A stretch of DNA of 64,000 bases, taken from Moesziomyces globuligerus. Taxonomy: Eukaryota > Basidiomycota > Ustilaginomycetes > Ustilaginales > Ustilaginaceae. Both the position numbers and the translations under genes were made by a program. The stretch's first letter is position 1. Each line of letters starts with the position of its first letter. The DNA lies in contig JARVLF010000006.1 in NCBI GenBank assembly GCA_030849465.1, positions 930,001 through 994,000 on the forward strand, in the 5' to 3' direction. The notes below the pieces were generated by a model. It did not search any database. It was not told the origin of the DNA and was given only the letters and a program-made list of their open reading frames with translations. Below are positions 11,038-20,661 of the stretch, piece after piece.

Positions 11038-11616
11038 TCACAGGATGTTGCAACGCGACTTCTTCTTCTCCTTCTTCTGTGGTGTAGTGCCCTCGCGCTG
11101 TTCGCGGATCATGCGGACGACCGTGTAGTAGGCGCGCTCGACGTTGACGCACGTCTTTGCACTCGACTCGATGAACTTGCAGCCGAGACGTTGCGCGAGC
11201 GCCTGACCTTCCTCTCTGGAGACCTCCCTCTCGTTGACCTTGTCGCACTTGTTGCCGACGAGCATGATGGGGACCGTATGTGGCTCCTGGTCCTTGACGC
11301 GCGAGATTTGGCTGCGGAAGCGCTCGACGCGCTCAAAGGTGGCTCGCGCCGAGATCGAGTAGACGAGGAGGAAGCCCTCTCCTTCGCGGATCCATTGATC
11401 TCTGAGCGCCGTGTACTCTTCCTGGCCTGCGGTGTCGAGCACTTCGAGCATGCATGGCTGGTCGTCGATCACGGTCTGCTTGCGGTAAGAGTCCTCGATT
11501 GTGGGGTCGTAGGTTTCGACAAAGTGATTGAGGCAAAGCTGGATCGTCAAAGCTGTCTTGCCAACACCACCATCTCCCAACACCACGAGCTTGTAAATCA
11601 TCATCTTGCCACTCAT
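11038..11616 (-). CDS. ras2: Ras-family small GTPase, Ras2 type
   Basis: A 192-residue membrane-tethered signalling GTPase encoded by one exon. All G boxes are present: P-loop GDGGVGKT (residues 14-21), effector loop [24 protein letters not shown] and SSAK. Residue 16 corresponds to Gly12 of mammalian Ras and is glycine; the Gln of DTAGQ is intact, so it is a normal cycling GTPase. The C-terminus has a lysine-rich stretch (QKKEKKKSR) and a CNIL CAAX box for prenylation. The string [20 protein letters not shown] with [16 protein letters not shown] matches the fungal Ras2 subfamily (as in Neurospora ras-2) better than the Ras1 type. In smuts Ras2 is reported to act in filamentous growth and mating morphology upstream of a MAPK module; that role is inferred here by family only. 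Confidence 0.94.
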   Translation of the reverse strand: MSGKMMIYKLVVLGDGGVGKTALTIQLCLNHFVETYDPTIEDSYRKQTVIDDQPCMLEVLDTAGQEEYTALRDQWIREGEGFLLVYSISARATFERVERFRSQISRVKDQEPHTVPIMLVGNKCDKVNEREVSREEGQALAQRLGCKFIESSAKTCVNVERAYYTVVRMIREQREGTTPQKKEKKKSRCNIL

Positions 11617-12656
11617 GTTGGAGGCGAATCAGATGTGGGCGAGCGGGGAAACGGCGTAACTTTGCCGGTGTCTGTCGACGAACGGGAGGAACGGCTAGTG
11701 GCGGGGATCGCGACGATGCCGGTCGGGTTCTAGGAGGTGCGGATGGTGCCGAACGAGCCGAGTCGAAAGGCTGCGATGAAAGGGAGAGCGTCGAGTCGCG
11801 AGCGATCTGAGGTGGAACCGGATCGAGATGCGAGAGGTGCGGCAGCTGGAATGCGTGAAAGGGCGCCGGGCGAGTCGAAACTGCGCGACGAGGTCCGTGT
11901 TGAGGGAACCTGCGGGCGAGGTGCAGACGGGGCTGACAGTGGGTGGGTTCCGGTAACAGCTTGTGGCGATACCGAGAGATCGAGCGCGAGGATAGCAGAG
12001 CTGAGCTGAGCTTTGACTTGGCGATCAAGGTACAGTCAGCTTTGTCGGATGCGCCGAAGAGTGGCTGAGGCAGATAATGCGGAGCGCAGAACCAGAGTGG
12101 GTGATGAGGTGCGGAGAAGCGTGAGTTCGAGAGCGGCACTCGGCTGGCAGCGCCTGCAAGTCGTTGCTTTACCGGAAAAGGGTGGGAGATGCGATTGGGT
12201 CGTGAGGCTGGGCGATGGGGTACGAGGACGAGGTTAGCCAAGCAGGTCGAGTGCGTGTGCGCCGTGCGAGAGTGCTTGTGCGACCGCGGAAATCAGCCAG
12301 GGTATATGGGGAAAGTGGCGATGCTGCAACGTGCAGTTGGGGTGGAAGCGGTAAGAGCGAGGTGGTGGATGAGACGAGGGGGGAAACGCGACGATGGAAG
12401 CCTTGTTGAGAACCGATGCTGTGCTGATCAAGGATGGTGGCAAGCAAGTCGATGGTAGCGCGACGGATGGCCATTCAGCTGATTCCGGGCTCGAGCAGGC
12501 GGGCCGAGCCGAGAAGGGCACGGGGCGGCGTGACTGCTTGGCTGGCAAAGCCGTTGGCGGGCTGGGGCCAAGTGGCCTCTCGGTCCGCGTCTGAGAGGCC
12601 TTTCGGAACTTGCTTGCGCACAAGCATCCAAGCGACGCAAGCGACGCAAGCGGAAC

Positions 12657-12695
<39 letters not shown>

Positions 12696-14038
12696 GCGCG
12701 CCGCCCTAGCCTGAACGCAGCGGCAAAAGTGGCCTCAAGCGGCTCCAGCCTGCGCTGCGCTGCGCTGCGCTGCCAAAAGAGACAAACGCGATTGAATTAG
12801 AGGCGCGGGCGGCTCGCAGCTCAACTGGACCCAATTTGGGCGATTTTTTCCTAGCATCCGCGCTGGGGCTTTTCTAGAGGGCTAGCTCTGCTGCAGTATC
12901 GGGACCTCGACCACTTGAGCCCCGCTCGCCGGCTCCTTGCTTCTCCCGTCCGGAACTCCCGCACTCTGCTGCCAAGAATGCACTGCTTCCGATGATCGCG
13001 AGGGGGGCCGCGGTGACTTGAGGGCGGGGGGGCAGCCGCCAGCCGACCCGGTCCGCCATTGTGATCTCTGCAGCGATAGAGCCGACACCATTGTGCAGCG
13101 TGAGCGCGACACGAGTTCGATTCGGAGGCATGGCGGCGCGCCCCTTGGATTTGGGCCTTGAGCGTGGGAGCTCGTCTCGCGGCGTAATGCCAATTTGAAT
13201 TGGGACTGCCACGAGACGTCCAGATGCTTAGCAGCCGCCTAATGCAGAATACAAAGCAGCCTGGGAAAAAAAAGGAGTTCTCGACGTTCCCCCCTTGGAG
13301 CACGCTCACCCTGCCAGCCGTGGTCAGACGCAGGCGACCATGTGCCGAAAAAAGGTCCTACATCAGCCGGTCTTGTCAACCCAGACGCCGCCACGCCGCC
13401 ACGCCTCGACGCCGCCTCGACGCCGCCTCCAGATGCTAATCATACACCGTCACCGCCGCACTTCATTTCCACTCCCGCCTCGGTGCTCGCTGACGTTGAT
13501 GCAGACCCGGCAGCTTCTGACGGAACATCCGCTGGTGATGTGACGTCCGTACTGTAGGATGATGCATCCGTCTGCAGCTCGTGTCTCCGATCCGAACGGT
13601 CCCCCGGCTGGGATCCGCGTTGCTCGCTTGTCCACCGTCACCTGTCAGACCGAGGCGCGTGCAGGGCGCAAACCCTGGCTCAACTGCTCGCATAAATCCA
13701 TGCAAATGTGTCACGCTGCTCCGGTCTGACAGGCGTGTCGTGAGCGCCATTGGCAGCCGCTTCTCCTCACCAAGCACAGGCACGATGCATCGCTGCTTGC
13801 GCTACGTGGCTGATGGATGCATCGCTCAAGCAAGTCCTTTCACTCCGGCCCCACCACAGGCCGCTGCAGGGACATGCCGGGCTTCGGTAACTGGGCGTGG
13901 TGCCACCGGTCGGAACGCAGAGCACCTAATCCCGCCCGCCTTCATCAGTCCGGGCGGCCGCGGAACCTTCTGCAATGCAGCATCGATGTGCACGCCTTCA
14001 TTCAACGATGGGACTGTTGCTGAGACGATCGACCGCTC
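11617..14038. other. Gene-free interval upstream of ras2
   Basis: About 2.4 kb lies between the end of the Iwr1-type gene and the start of ras2, both leftward. It should hold the ras2 promoter and leader. A CAG microsatellite (12658-12693) and CTGCG pentamers (about 12749-12772) lie within it. Open frames on both strands are unconvincing low-complexity translations. Confidence 0.55.
12658..12693. repeat. (CAG)12 trinucleotide microsatellite
   Basis: Twelve perfect CAG units start right after GGAACA. It is preceded by a 9-bp repeat (GCGACGCAA, about 12630-12650) and followed some 55 bases later by four CTGCG pentamers. A frame through it would encode polyserine or polyglutamine, but no gene supports it. 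Confidence 0.93.
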
Positions 14039-15825
14039 TCAGAAGCTTCCATCCGACAGAGCTAAGGTTGGGAGGCGATAGGATTAGAGTGTCAGCAAGA
14101 TCAACGTTGAGATATCGGCGCCTCGCACAGGGCACACTCACAGTACTGGTCGTGGTCGTCTTGATCAGAGTCGTCTTCGTCGTCGTAGTCAAAGTCTACC
14201 TCCTCTGCTTCGGGCAGCTCCTGTTCTGGATAGTCGTTCCTGTAGAAGCCCTCGTCATTGCTGTCCTCGTCTTCGCCTTCGTCGAAGCTCTCGAAGCCTT
14301 CCTCCTCGGCCTGCTCGAGCTCGTCGTCGCTGTCGACAAAGCCTTCCAGATGCGCGATCACCGCGTTAGGTCCAGCAAAGTCGAGACCTGGAAAGAAGGT
14401 TGGGGTCAGCGCTGCCGACTCGGGAGGCACTACCTCGCCACCGAGCACTCTGGACAGTGCCATCGAGTCTGGCACCGCCGAGTAGGCCGCCGCAGCGCCC
14501 TTCTCCCGCCCAGCCACCTGTGCTGGCTGAAGGCCGGTTTCAGAAGAGCCTTGCGGGCCGGCTTTGGTCGGGAGCATGTCGCGATAGTAGACGTCATACA
14601 CATAGTCTTCGCCGTCTTCGTCGTCTGCATCCGAGACTTGCGATGGCGAGCCACTTTCGGAAGCAGCTTCACCGTGTTGCGACGTGCCTTGGACGATCCG
14701 ATCCAGGTCTTGCGCTGGCTCTATGTTGTTGGATCGGAGGTAGTCTCCCAGCATCTCGGCGAACTTGGAATCAAGACTCTCCATCTCGACGTCCGGCTGC
14801 GCGGCTCTGTTCTGCTTGCCTCTCGCCGTTCGTTGGGCCGCTGAAGACGAGGTGGGATCGGCGGATTCAGTCTCGGCGTCGATGATGCGTCCGAAGATGG
14901 CTTCGGCTTCCTTCTCCTTCCTGGACCGAATCTCGGGTGGACGAGCGCACACGGACCACGGCTGGATCGGAGCCGCACCACCGCGCATCTTCCGAAGACT
15001 TGCCGAGCTTCCGGATCGTCTGAGCGCCTTGCCCGTTGCTGCGTCCTTCATGACGACTCGGAAGCGCATTCCGATGGGGGTGCTGCTGCGTGAGCGGCGT
15101 TGCTTGTCGCGGTCGATCTGGTCGGAAGCCAGCGCCTTGACTCTCTCGGCAGGCGTGACCGATACAGATGTCTCGGCAGGCTTGTTGAGCGAGGGCACCG
15201 AGTGAGCTAAGGAGCGATGTGCTTGCGATGCTTGAAGGCGGTCCTTGGAGACATGGTTGGCAGATGATGTGGAGGCTTGGCGAAGGCTGTTTTGCATGGT
15301 CTCGGTGAGCGAAGGCGAAGAGACGCTCTGAGACAGCTTGGAAGGATGGATTGGCTTGGTGCTTGGACCAGCTGGAGAGGCTCTGCTGAGTGCTGTGATG
15401 CGCTGGTGAAGCTTACGCGCAGCGATGGGATCCGAGAAGGATTGTAACGAGACGGTCTCGGCAAGGCGAAAGACGCCGCGCTGCTTGTTCTGAGCAGCTT
15501 CGGGTGCGTCAGCAGCGCCAGATTGAGACGGTGAGGATGCGTCGGCCGCTTGGTCGGGGAAGACCATGGATCTGCGTTTGTTCCTTCGTTCGTTCTGATT
15601 GATGATGAGCGCTTCGACAGGATCCTGGTTGCGTTTGCGCTTGATTCGCAAGATCATCTGCACTCCCTGAGAGTCATTGTCGCTATCTTGCGTGTCCTGC
15701 ACTTGCTGAGATGCAGTGGGACTTGAAGGAGCCGGACTGGCAGAGGTATGGCGCGACAAGCTCAATGGCGTCGAAACTTGCGACGAGCGCGCCGAGTGCG
15801 TCGCCGATGGAAGGTTGGTCGACAT
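14039..15825 (-). CDS. IWR1: Iwr1-type RNA polymerase II nuclear import factor (probable terminal intron)
   Basis: Iwr1 binds assembled Pol II in the cytoplasm and carries it into the nucleus. The N-terminal string MILRIKRKRNQDPVEALII is the family opening, also the nuclear localisation region. The C-terminal third holds the Iwr1 motif: YVYDVYYRD, then a very acidic stretch, then EDEDSNDEGFYRNDYPEQE. The unspliced frame ends at 14101 and gives 574 residues with a tail CECALCEAPISQR. A GTGAGT donor at 14141, a CTAAT branch-like site and a CTTAG acceptor ending at 14062 suggest an 80-base intron. Splicing replaces that tail with a short SLSDGSF ending at 14039. The middle is Ser/Ala-rich and probably disordered. 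The yeast protein is shorter (about 350 residues). Confidence 0.83.
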
Positions 15826-16846
15826 GTTGAGGACGTTTCACGCTGGTATGCCTGCTGCCATTGGCTGGGTGCACGATCTGGCCCGTGAGCACTCCGTGGA
15901 CGTTGAGACTGAGCCTGCACGACTGGATCTCAAAGTAGGAGGCCGATGGTGTCGTCGTCGTGGAACAGGGATAGCTTCATGTGGAGTGTGCGCTTGCGTT
16001 CAACCAGACCCTGAAGAACGTCTTTGGACGTGCGAGCCAGGCATCCAACTTTTAGGCTTAGTCACGCGGACAATTGCTTTTTTTGCGTGAAGTGTTAGCT
16101 TCTTGAGCTCAACACTTTGGATTGCGACGCGGGCGCACTTAGCGCGGCGACATGTCACAACCGGCGGATGGGCTCTCGGAGCTGCAAGCGCCACGACCAC
16201 CTCAAGCTGCGCCGCGTTGATCAATCTTCTAGATGCGTGAAGCCTCTTGCTGGATGGTTGAGAGCCATGCTGTCGCTGCCTGATTTGCAGACAGCGAAGC
16301 ACAGTTTACAGTTTCACGTCTAAGGACGTTTATGGCCGGTATGAAAGCATCCGGATAGGCACTCCTTGCCGGCCAAGGGAAGCGTATGCGAGTGTCGCCC
16401 AGAGCGCCCAGGAGCCTTAATTTGAGGTGGCAGGGCTGTGCATGCATTCACAATTTACAGCACAGCACCGCGCAGCGCCTCGCAGCACCGCGTCACATTG
16501 GCCTCGCTGGTTGAAAAGTGTGGAGCAAAGCACATGAGACCAACACCGCCTGTTGCTCTTTGACTTGAGTCACACGGCCTCAGCGTGGTGGCTTGCGGCT
16601 TTGGACTTTGCACACAAGCTTGCGCATCCTCCGTTGCTCTCCTCTCTCTCGCTCCATCATCCCCTCTCCTCTCGAAGCCGCTACATCGTCAACCCCCTCA
16701 TCATTGCTTCCGGCAGGTCAAGCGCAGTGTCTCACCATCCTCGCCGCTCCTCACATCGGCCGTTGACACCTCCCGCTTTGTCGCCTTTCGCCACCCTCGA
16801 CGCGCCAACACATACGGCATAATCACTGCGAAAGCAGCTTGCGACC
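15826..16846. other. Divergent promoter region, Iwr1 gene and rhomboid gene
   Basis: The two genes point away from this 1-kb stretch, so it holds both promoters. The part next to the rhomboid start is pyrimidine-rich (about 16620-16700), as in fungal leaders. No gene is seen. Confidence 0.6.
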
Positions 16847-18664
16847 ATGAGTCGATACCATGCAGATGCAGCCCAGCATAGCTACCACAGCTCGGCTTGG
16901 GACCCATCTCCATACGGCACCACCCAGTACGACACCGTCGAACACCTCGCTCCGTCCCATGACGACCATCCGTCCAAGCGCAACTCGGCCGGCGTAGGCG
17001 CCAACTCGAACGCCTATCGCCTCGCCCCGCCCGCCACTCAGCTCGGTGCGGACTCGCCGTCCATGTATACCGATCCTTACGAAGCCTTCAGCACTGCGCC
17101 GCCCGCATCACGCGCCTACCTTCAACGCGATCCATACGAAGCCAATGACCGCGCGCTCGGCGGCCCGTCATTCCTCGAGAGAGCAGACACGCTAGCACCG
17201 GGTGATAGCATCAGCAGCTACAACGTCCGGATCGGTCGCAACACAGAGCCAGATCGAGCACCAACGACGTATGCCGACTCACGCCATGAACCGATGCACG
17301 ACCCACACCACGCCTCCCACATGCCCGCACAGCCCTCGTACGAGAACCACTACGACGATGCGGCCAACTACTATGGCGCCAACTCGGCTCACGGTCACAA
17401 CTCGACGCACGCATACGGCCACGCTCAATACGACACGAGCGGCACCGACCTTCCGCTGAAAGCTCATGCCGGTGCGATGGGCTACGCCGAGGACGAGGAC
17501 GACGAGGCAAAGCAGATCAGGCGTGGCTCTGCCGCGCTGTGGACCAACCAGATGGACGGCGCGCACCATGCGATGCCGGATGAAGAGGCCAAGAGCGGCC
17601 TCCTGGGCAAGCTTTCCCGATCGGCTGGCGGCGGGTCCGCTGGTGACGACAAGCTGCACGAACAGATCGAGCGTCGCCGACAGGGGATCGGACGTCAGCG
17701 ATGGCCGTACGTCTCGTGGGTCGTGGCTGTGGCGCTCGTCGTCGTCTTTGTCGTCGAGCTGGTCAAAGCCAAGTCGGCGACGGGGCAGGCGGTGCAGACG
17801 CGGCCGAGCATCAATCCGATGCTGGGACCGTCGGCCGAGTTCCTCATCTCGTTTGGCGCGCGCTTCGTGCCGTGCATGCGCAAGGTGCCGGCGCTACCGG
17901 CGACCGAGCAGCTGCCGTGCCTCAAGGATTCGACGTCGAGCTCGAACCTGTACTCGTCGAGCCAGCTGTGCGCGATCTCGGAGCTGTGCGGGCTCAAGGA
18001 CGCGGCGAATCCGAACCAGAGCTACCGGTTTGTGACGGCCATCTTTGTGCACGCCGGGTTCGTGCACATCTTTTTCAACCTGCTCGTGCAGCTCACGCTG
18101 TGCGCGCAGATCGAGAAGCTCATCGGTTCGCTCGCCTACGTGCTCGTCTACTTTGCCGGCGGCATTGGCGGCAACCTGCTCGGCGGCAACTTTGGCCTCA
18201 TTGGCCAGCCGGCGCTCGGCGCCTCGGGCGCCATCTACACGTGCATCAGCATCGAGCTCGTCGACCTCTGCTACAACTGGCGCTACGAGTACCGCGCCAA
18301 GATGCGCCTCGCCATGTCGATCGGCTTTGCCCTCGTCGGCCTCGCGCTCGGCCTGCTGCCGGGCCTCGACAACTTTGCCCACATCGGCGGCTTCTGCGTC
18401 GGTCTGCTCGGAGGACTCGTCTTTGCGCCCTCGATCCATCCCTCCAGGCGCCATCGCATCGTCACGTGGGTGCTGAGGATCCTCGCTCTCGCACTCGCCA
18501 TCGGCTTCTTCGCAGGCTTGGCTACCAACTTTTACAACTCGCCAGACCCCACAAAGGCCTGCACATGGTGCAGATACCTCAGCTGCCTCCCTGTCTTTAG
18601 CTCGTGCAAGGGAAATGGCCTCACCACTTCCTCCACCACATCCACCACCAGCGGCAGCAGTTGA
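16847..18664 (+). CDS. Rhomboid-family intramembrane serine protease
   Basis: A 605-residue polytopic membrane protease. The first 280 residues are hydrophilic, Tyr/His/Pro-rich and cytosolic in character. A first membrane helix (YVSWVVAVALVVVFVVELV) begins near residue 285. The rhomboid core follows, with the loop and helix 2 string FVHAGFVHIFFNLLVQ carrying the conserved His and Asn. The catalytic serine is in GASGAIY, and the catalytic histidine in DNFAHIGGFCVGLLGGL. The last helix (LRILALALAIGFFAGLA) is followed by a short Cys-containing and Ser/Thr-rich tail. The layout, with an N-terminal cytosolic extension and six or seven helices, fits the secretory-pathway class rather than the mitochondrial PARL/Pcp1 class; there is no targeting peptide. 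The substrate is unknown. It converges with the GH72 gene, 260 bases away. Confidence 0.93.
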   Translation: MSRYHADAAQHSYHSSAWDPSPYGTTQYDTVEHLAPSHDDHPSKRNSAGVGANSNAYRLAPPATQLGADSPSMYTDPYEAFSTAPPASRAYLQRDPYEANDRALGGPSFLERADTLAPGDSISSYNVRIGRNTEPDRAPTTYADSRHEPMHDPHHASHMPAQPSYENHYDDAANYYGANSAHGHNSTHAYGHAQYDTSGTDLPLKAHAGAMGYAEDEDDEAKQIRRGSAALWTNQMDGAHHAMPDEEAKSGLLGKLSRSAGGGSAGDDKLHEQIERRRQGIGRQRWPYVSWVVAVALVVVFVVELVKAKSATGQAVQTRPSINPMLGPSAEFLISFGARFVPCMRKVPALPATEQLPCLKDSTSSSNLYSSSQLCAISELCGLKDAANPNQSYRFVTAIFVHAGFVHIFFNLLVQLTLCAQIEKLIGSLAYVLVYFAGGIGGNLLGGNFGLIGQPALGASGAIYTCISIELVDLCYNWRYEYRAKMRLAMSIGFALVGLALGLLPGLDNFAHIGGFCVGLLGGLVFAPSIHPSRRHRIVTWVLRILALALAIGFFAGLATNFYNSPDPTKACTWCRYLSCLPVFSSCKGNGLTTSSTTSTTSGSS

Positions 18665-18924
18665 ATCCACCGCCATCCCCATGTGTATCTTGCCATCCTC
18701 ATGATCTCTTGCTATTCTCGTACACTCTGGACAATCGCACGACACATACCACAGCCGCGACATCGGTGAGAGAATCGTGTGAGTCGAATGGTTTTTACCA
18801 TTCTCAAGAGAGGAGGCGATTGACGACGGAGCAAAAGTACGATGTAGGCGGGGGAGGGGAAGTTGCCGCCTTTTCCGAGGGGTGAGAGGTATAAAATAGT
18901 CCATCCATGCGATCCAATCGTCCC

Positions 18925-20661
18925 TTACGCGAGCGTCCAGGCAGCGATGGCGATCGAGCCCACGAGCGCTGCGACCGTGCCGGCCAGGTCGGCCTTGAGA
19001 CCGGCGGCGGCCGAGTTGTTACCCTGAGCGGGTGAGCCCGTCGCGGATCCGGACGGTGCTGCTCCGCTGGTGCCGGTTCCGGTGCCATTGGCGGTGGCCG
19101 ACACGTCTGGCTTGGGCGTAAAGACGCCGATTGGATTCTGCGCCATGCAGCTCGAAAAGGCCGAAGAGATCGCTGCCGACGAGGCGTCGGGTGGCGTCTT
19201 GCTGGTCGCATTGCCGGCGAAATCACACGACTGCGCATTGAAGCCCGTGATCTCGTAGAACTGCGACATGGCCCACTCGAGTCGCTGCGCCGCCGTGCAC
19301 GACGAGTAGTTGCCGTACGTTCCCGCCTCGCCGTCGGCCAGGATGGGATCGCAAGACCCACCCCTCTCGGAGAGATACGTGCAAGCCTGGCCGGTCAAGG
19401 TGCCGATCACGTTGGGCGAGTTGCGCGAAGCCGGGTTCACCACGCAGCTGAACGCGTTCGACTCGATGCAGTTGCACAGCTGCGGGTTGGGCGTGGGCGG
19501 CAAGACGGTCGAGGCCGGGAAGTTGTTGGTGCCTCCCTGGCATTGCGGGAAGCTGGGCGGGGTGGATGCGTTGGCCGGGGCCGCCGTGGGCGCCGAGGTG
19601 GTGTTGGCAAACTGCCTCTTGAGGTTCTCCCAGTCCGGACGCCTGGTCACCGAGTTGCCCGAGACGCTCACGAGGCCGTAGTCCAAGCCCGAGGGCTGCG
19701 GGAAGTACGAAAAGGCGACGCCGCCGCTGAATTCGTTGGTCATGGGCTGCGAGTAGAGCGCCGAGACCTCGGTCCAGGGGCGGTTGTTGGTGCCGACGCC
19801 TTCGACGCAGCCGAATTCGGCGAGGTAGGCGGGCACGGGAAGCGCGCTGAAGTCGCTGGTGAGCGTGTTGTAGCCCGATTCGGTGTAGGAGCTGTTGCCG
19901 CACCAGGAGTACGAGTTGAGGCCGTACAGATCCACGCTGGTGTCGGCGCTGCCGCAGGTGAGGTAGTATGCGAGCATGTCCCTCCACTGCGTCCTGCCCG
20001 AGGGACCGTCGGTGGACGAGTAGGAGACGAGCACGTTGGAGTTCTTGGAGCGCAGGTACGCCTTGACATCGCGCACCGCCGCCTTGATGAAGGGCGCAGC
20101 GACCGCGTTGGACGCCTGCGTCACGACCTCGTTGGCGATGTTGACGGCGAGGAGATTGTCGTAGCCGGTGAAGACGTCGATGGTCCTGGCGTAGAGGTCA
20201 AGGAGGCCGACGTCCCAGTTGGGCTGAGCGCGGTTGATGGAGCCGTTGAGGGGCAGGGCGAGGTCGAGGATGACGTAGATGCCGGCGTTGCTAAAGGTGG
20301 ACATGCAGGCGTCGTGGTTGAGGCTCGAGTTGACCGAGTAGACGCGGACGGCGTTGACGCCGAGGTCGCGGAAGTTGGCCACGTCGCGCGAGCATGCGTC
20401 GGGCAGCGCAAGCGGGTCGGTGAAGCTGTCTGGTTCGGGGAAGCCGCCGTTCTCCTCGTTGGCCTGCGTGGATGCGGCGATGGGAGCGGGCTCCTGGTAG
20501 GCGACGCCCTTGATGTAGAAACGGTTGTTGCCCTGGTAGAGGTACTTGCCCCTGCGCGTGACGGCGGGGATGGCGCTGGACGTCTGGACCAGCAGCGCGA
20601 CGAGCGCCAGGAGTGGGAGCAACAGACCCAGCGGTCGAAGCGAGATGGAGCGGCGCACCAT
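18925..20661 (-). CDS. GPI-anchored beta-1,3-glucanosyltransferase, GH72 with CBM43 (Gas/Gel type)
   Basis: A cell-surface enzyme that cuts and rejoins beta-1,3-glucan chains, elongating or branching wall glucan. The 578-residue product starts with a signal peptide (hydrophobic LGLLLPLLALVALLV, ending near residue 30). The GH72 domain spans about 34-350: YIKGVAYQ, DLGVNAVRVYSV, the acid/base glutamate in VNIANEVV and the nucleophile glutamate in YLAEFGCVEG. A Cys-rich CBM43/X8 module follows at about 385-490 (CNCIESNAFSC and later paired cysteines). A Ser/Gly/Thr-rich linker leads to a hydrophobic GPI attachment tail (GTVAALVGSIAIAAWTLA). Possession of CBM43 puts it in the GH72+ subgroup. Its start faces the FKS1 gene across 5.4 kb. 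Confidence 0.95.
   Translation of the reverse strand: MVRRSISLRPLGLLLPLLALVALLVQTSSAIPAVTRRGKYLYQGNNRFYIKGVAYQEPAPIAASTQANEENGGFPEPDSFTDPLALPDACSRDVANFRDLGVNAVRVYSVNSSLNHDACMSTFSNAGIYVILDLALPLNGSINRAQPNWDVGLLDLYARTIDVFTGYDNLLAVNIANEVVTQASNAVAAPFIKAAVRDVKAYLRSKNSNVLVSYSSTDGPSGRTQWRDMLAYYLTCGSADTSVDLYGLNSYSWCGNSSYTESGYNTLTSDFSALPVPAYLAEFGCVEGVGTNNRPWTEVSALYSQPMTNEFSGGVAFSYFPQPSGLDYGLVSVSGNSVTRRPDWENLKRQFANTTSAPTAAPANASTPPSFPQCQGGTNNFPASTVLPPTPNPQLCNCIESNAFSCVVNPASRNSPNVIGTLTGQACTYLSERGGSCDPILADGEAGTYGNYSSCTAAQRLEWAMSQFYEITGFNAQSCDFAGNATSKTPPDASSAAISSAFSSCMAQNPIGVFTPKPDVSATANGTGTGTSGAAPSGSATGSPAQGNNSAAAGLKADLAGTVAALVGSIAIAAWTLA

Noticed and set aside
13090..13106. AGTTCGATTCGG, another B-box-like string
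   Set aside because: No cloverleaf pairing can be drawn around it.
18888..18900. TATA-like string (TATAAAATA) on the plus strand
   Set aside because: It sits between two convergent 3' ends with no plus-strand gene downstream, so it is probably chance.
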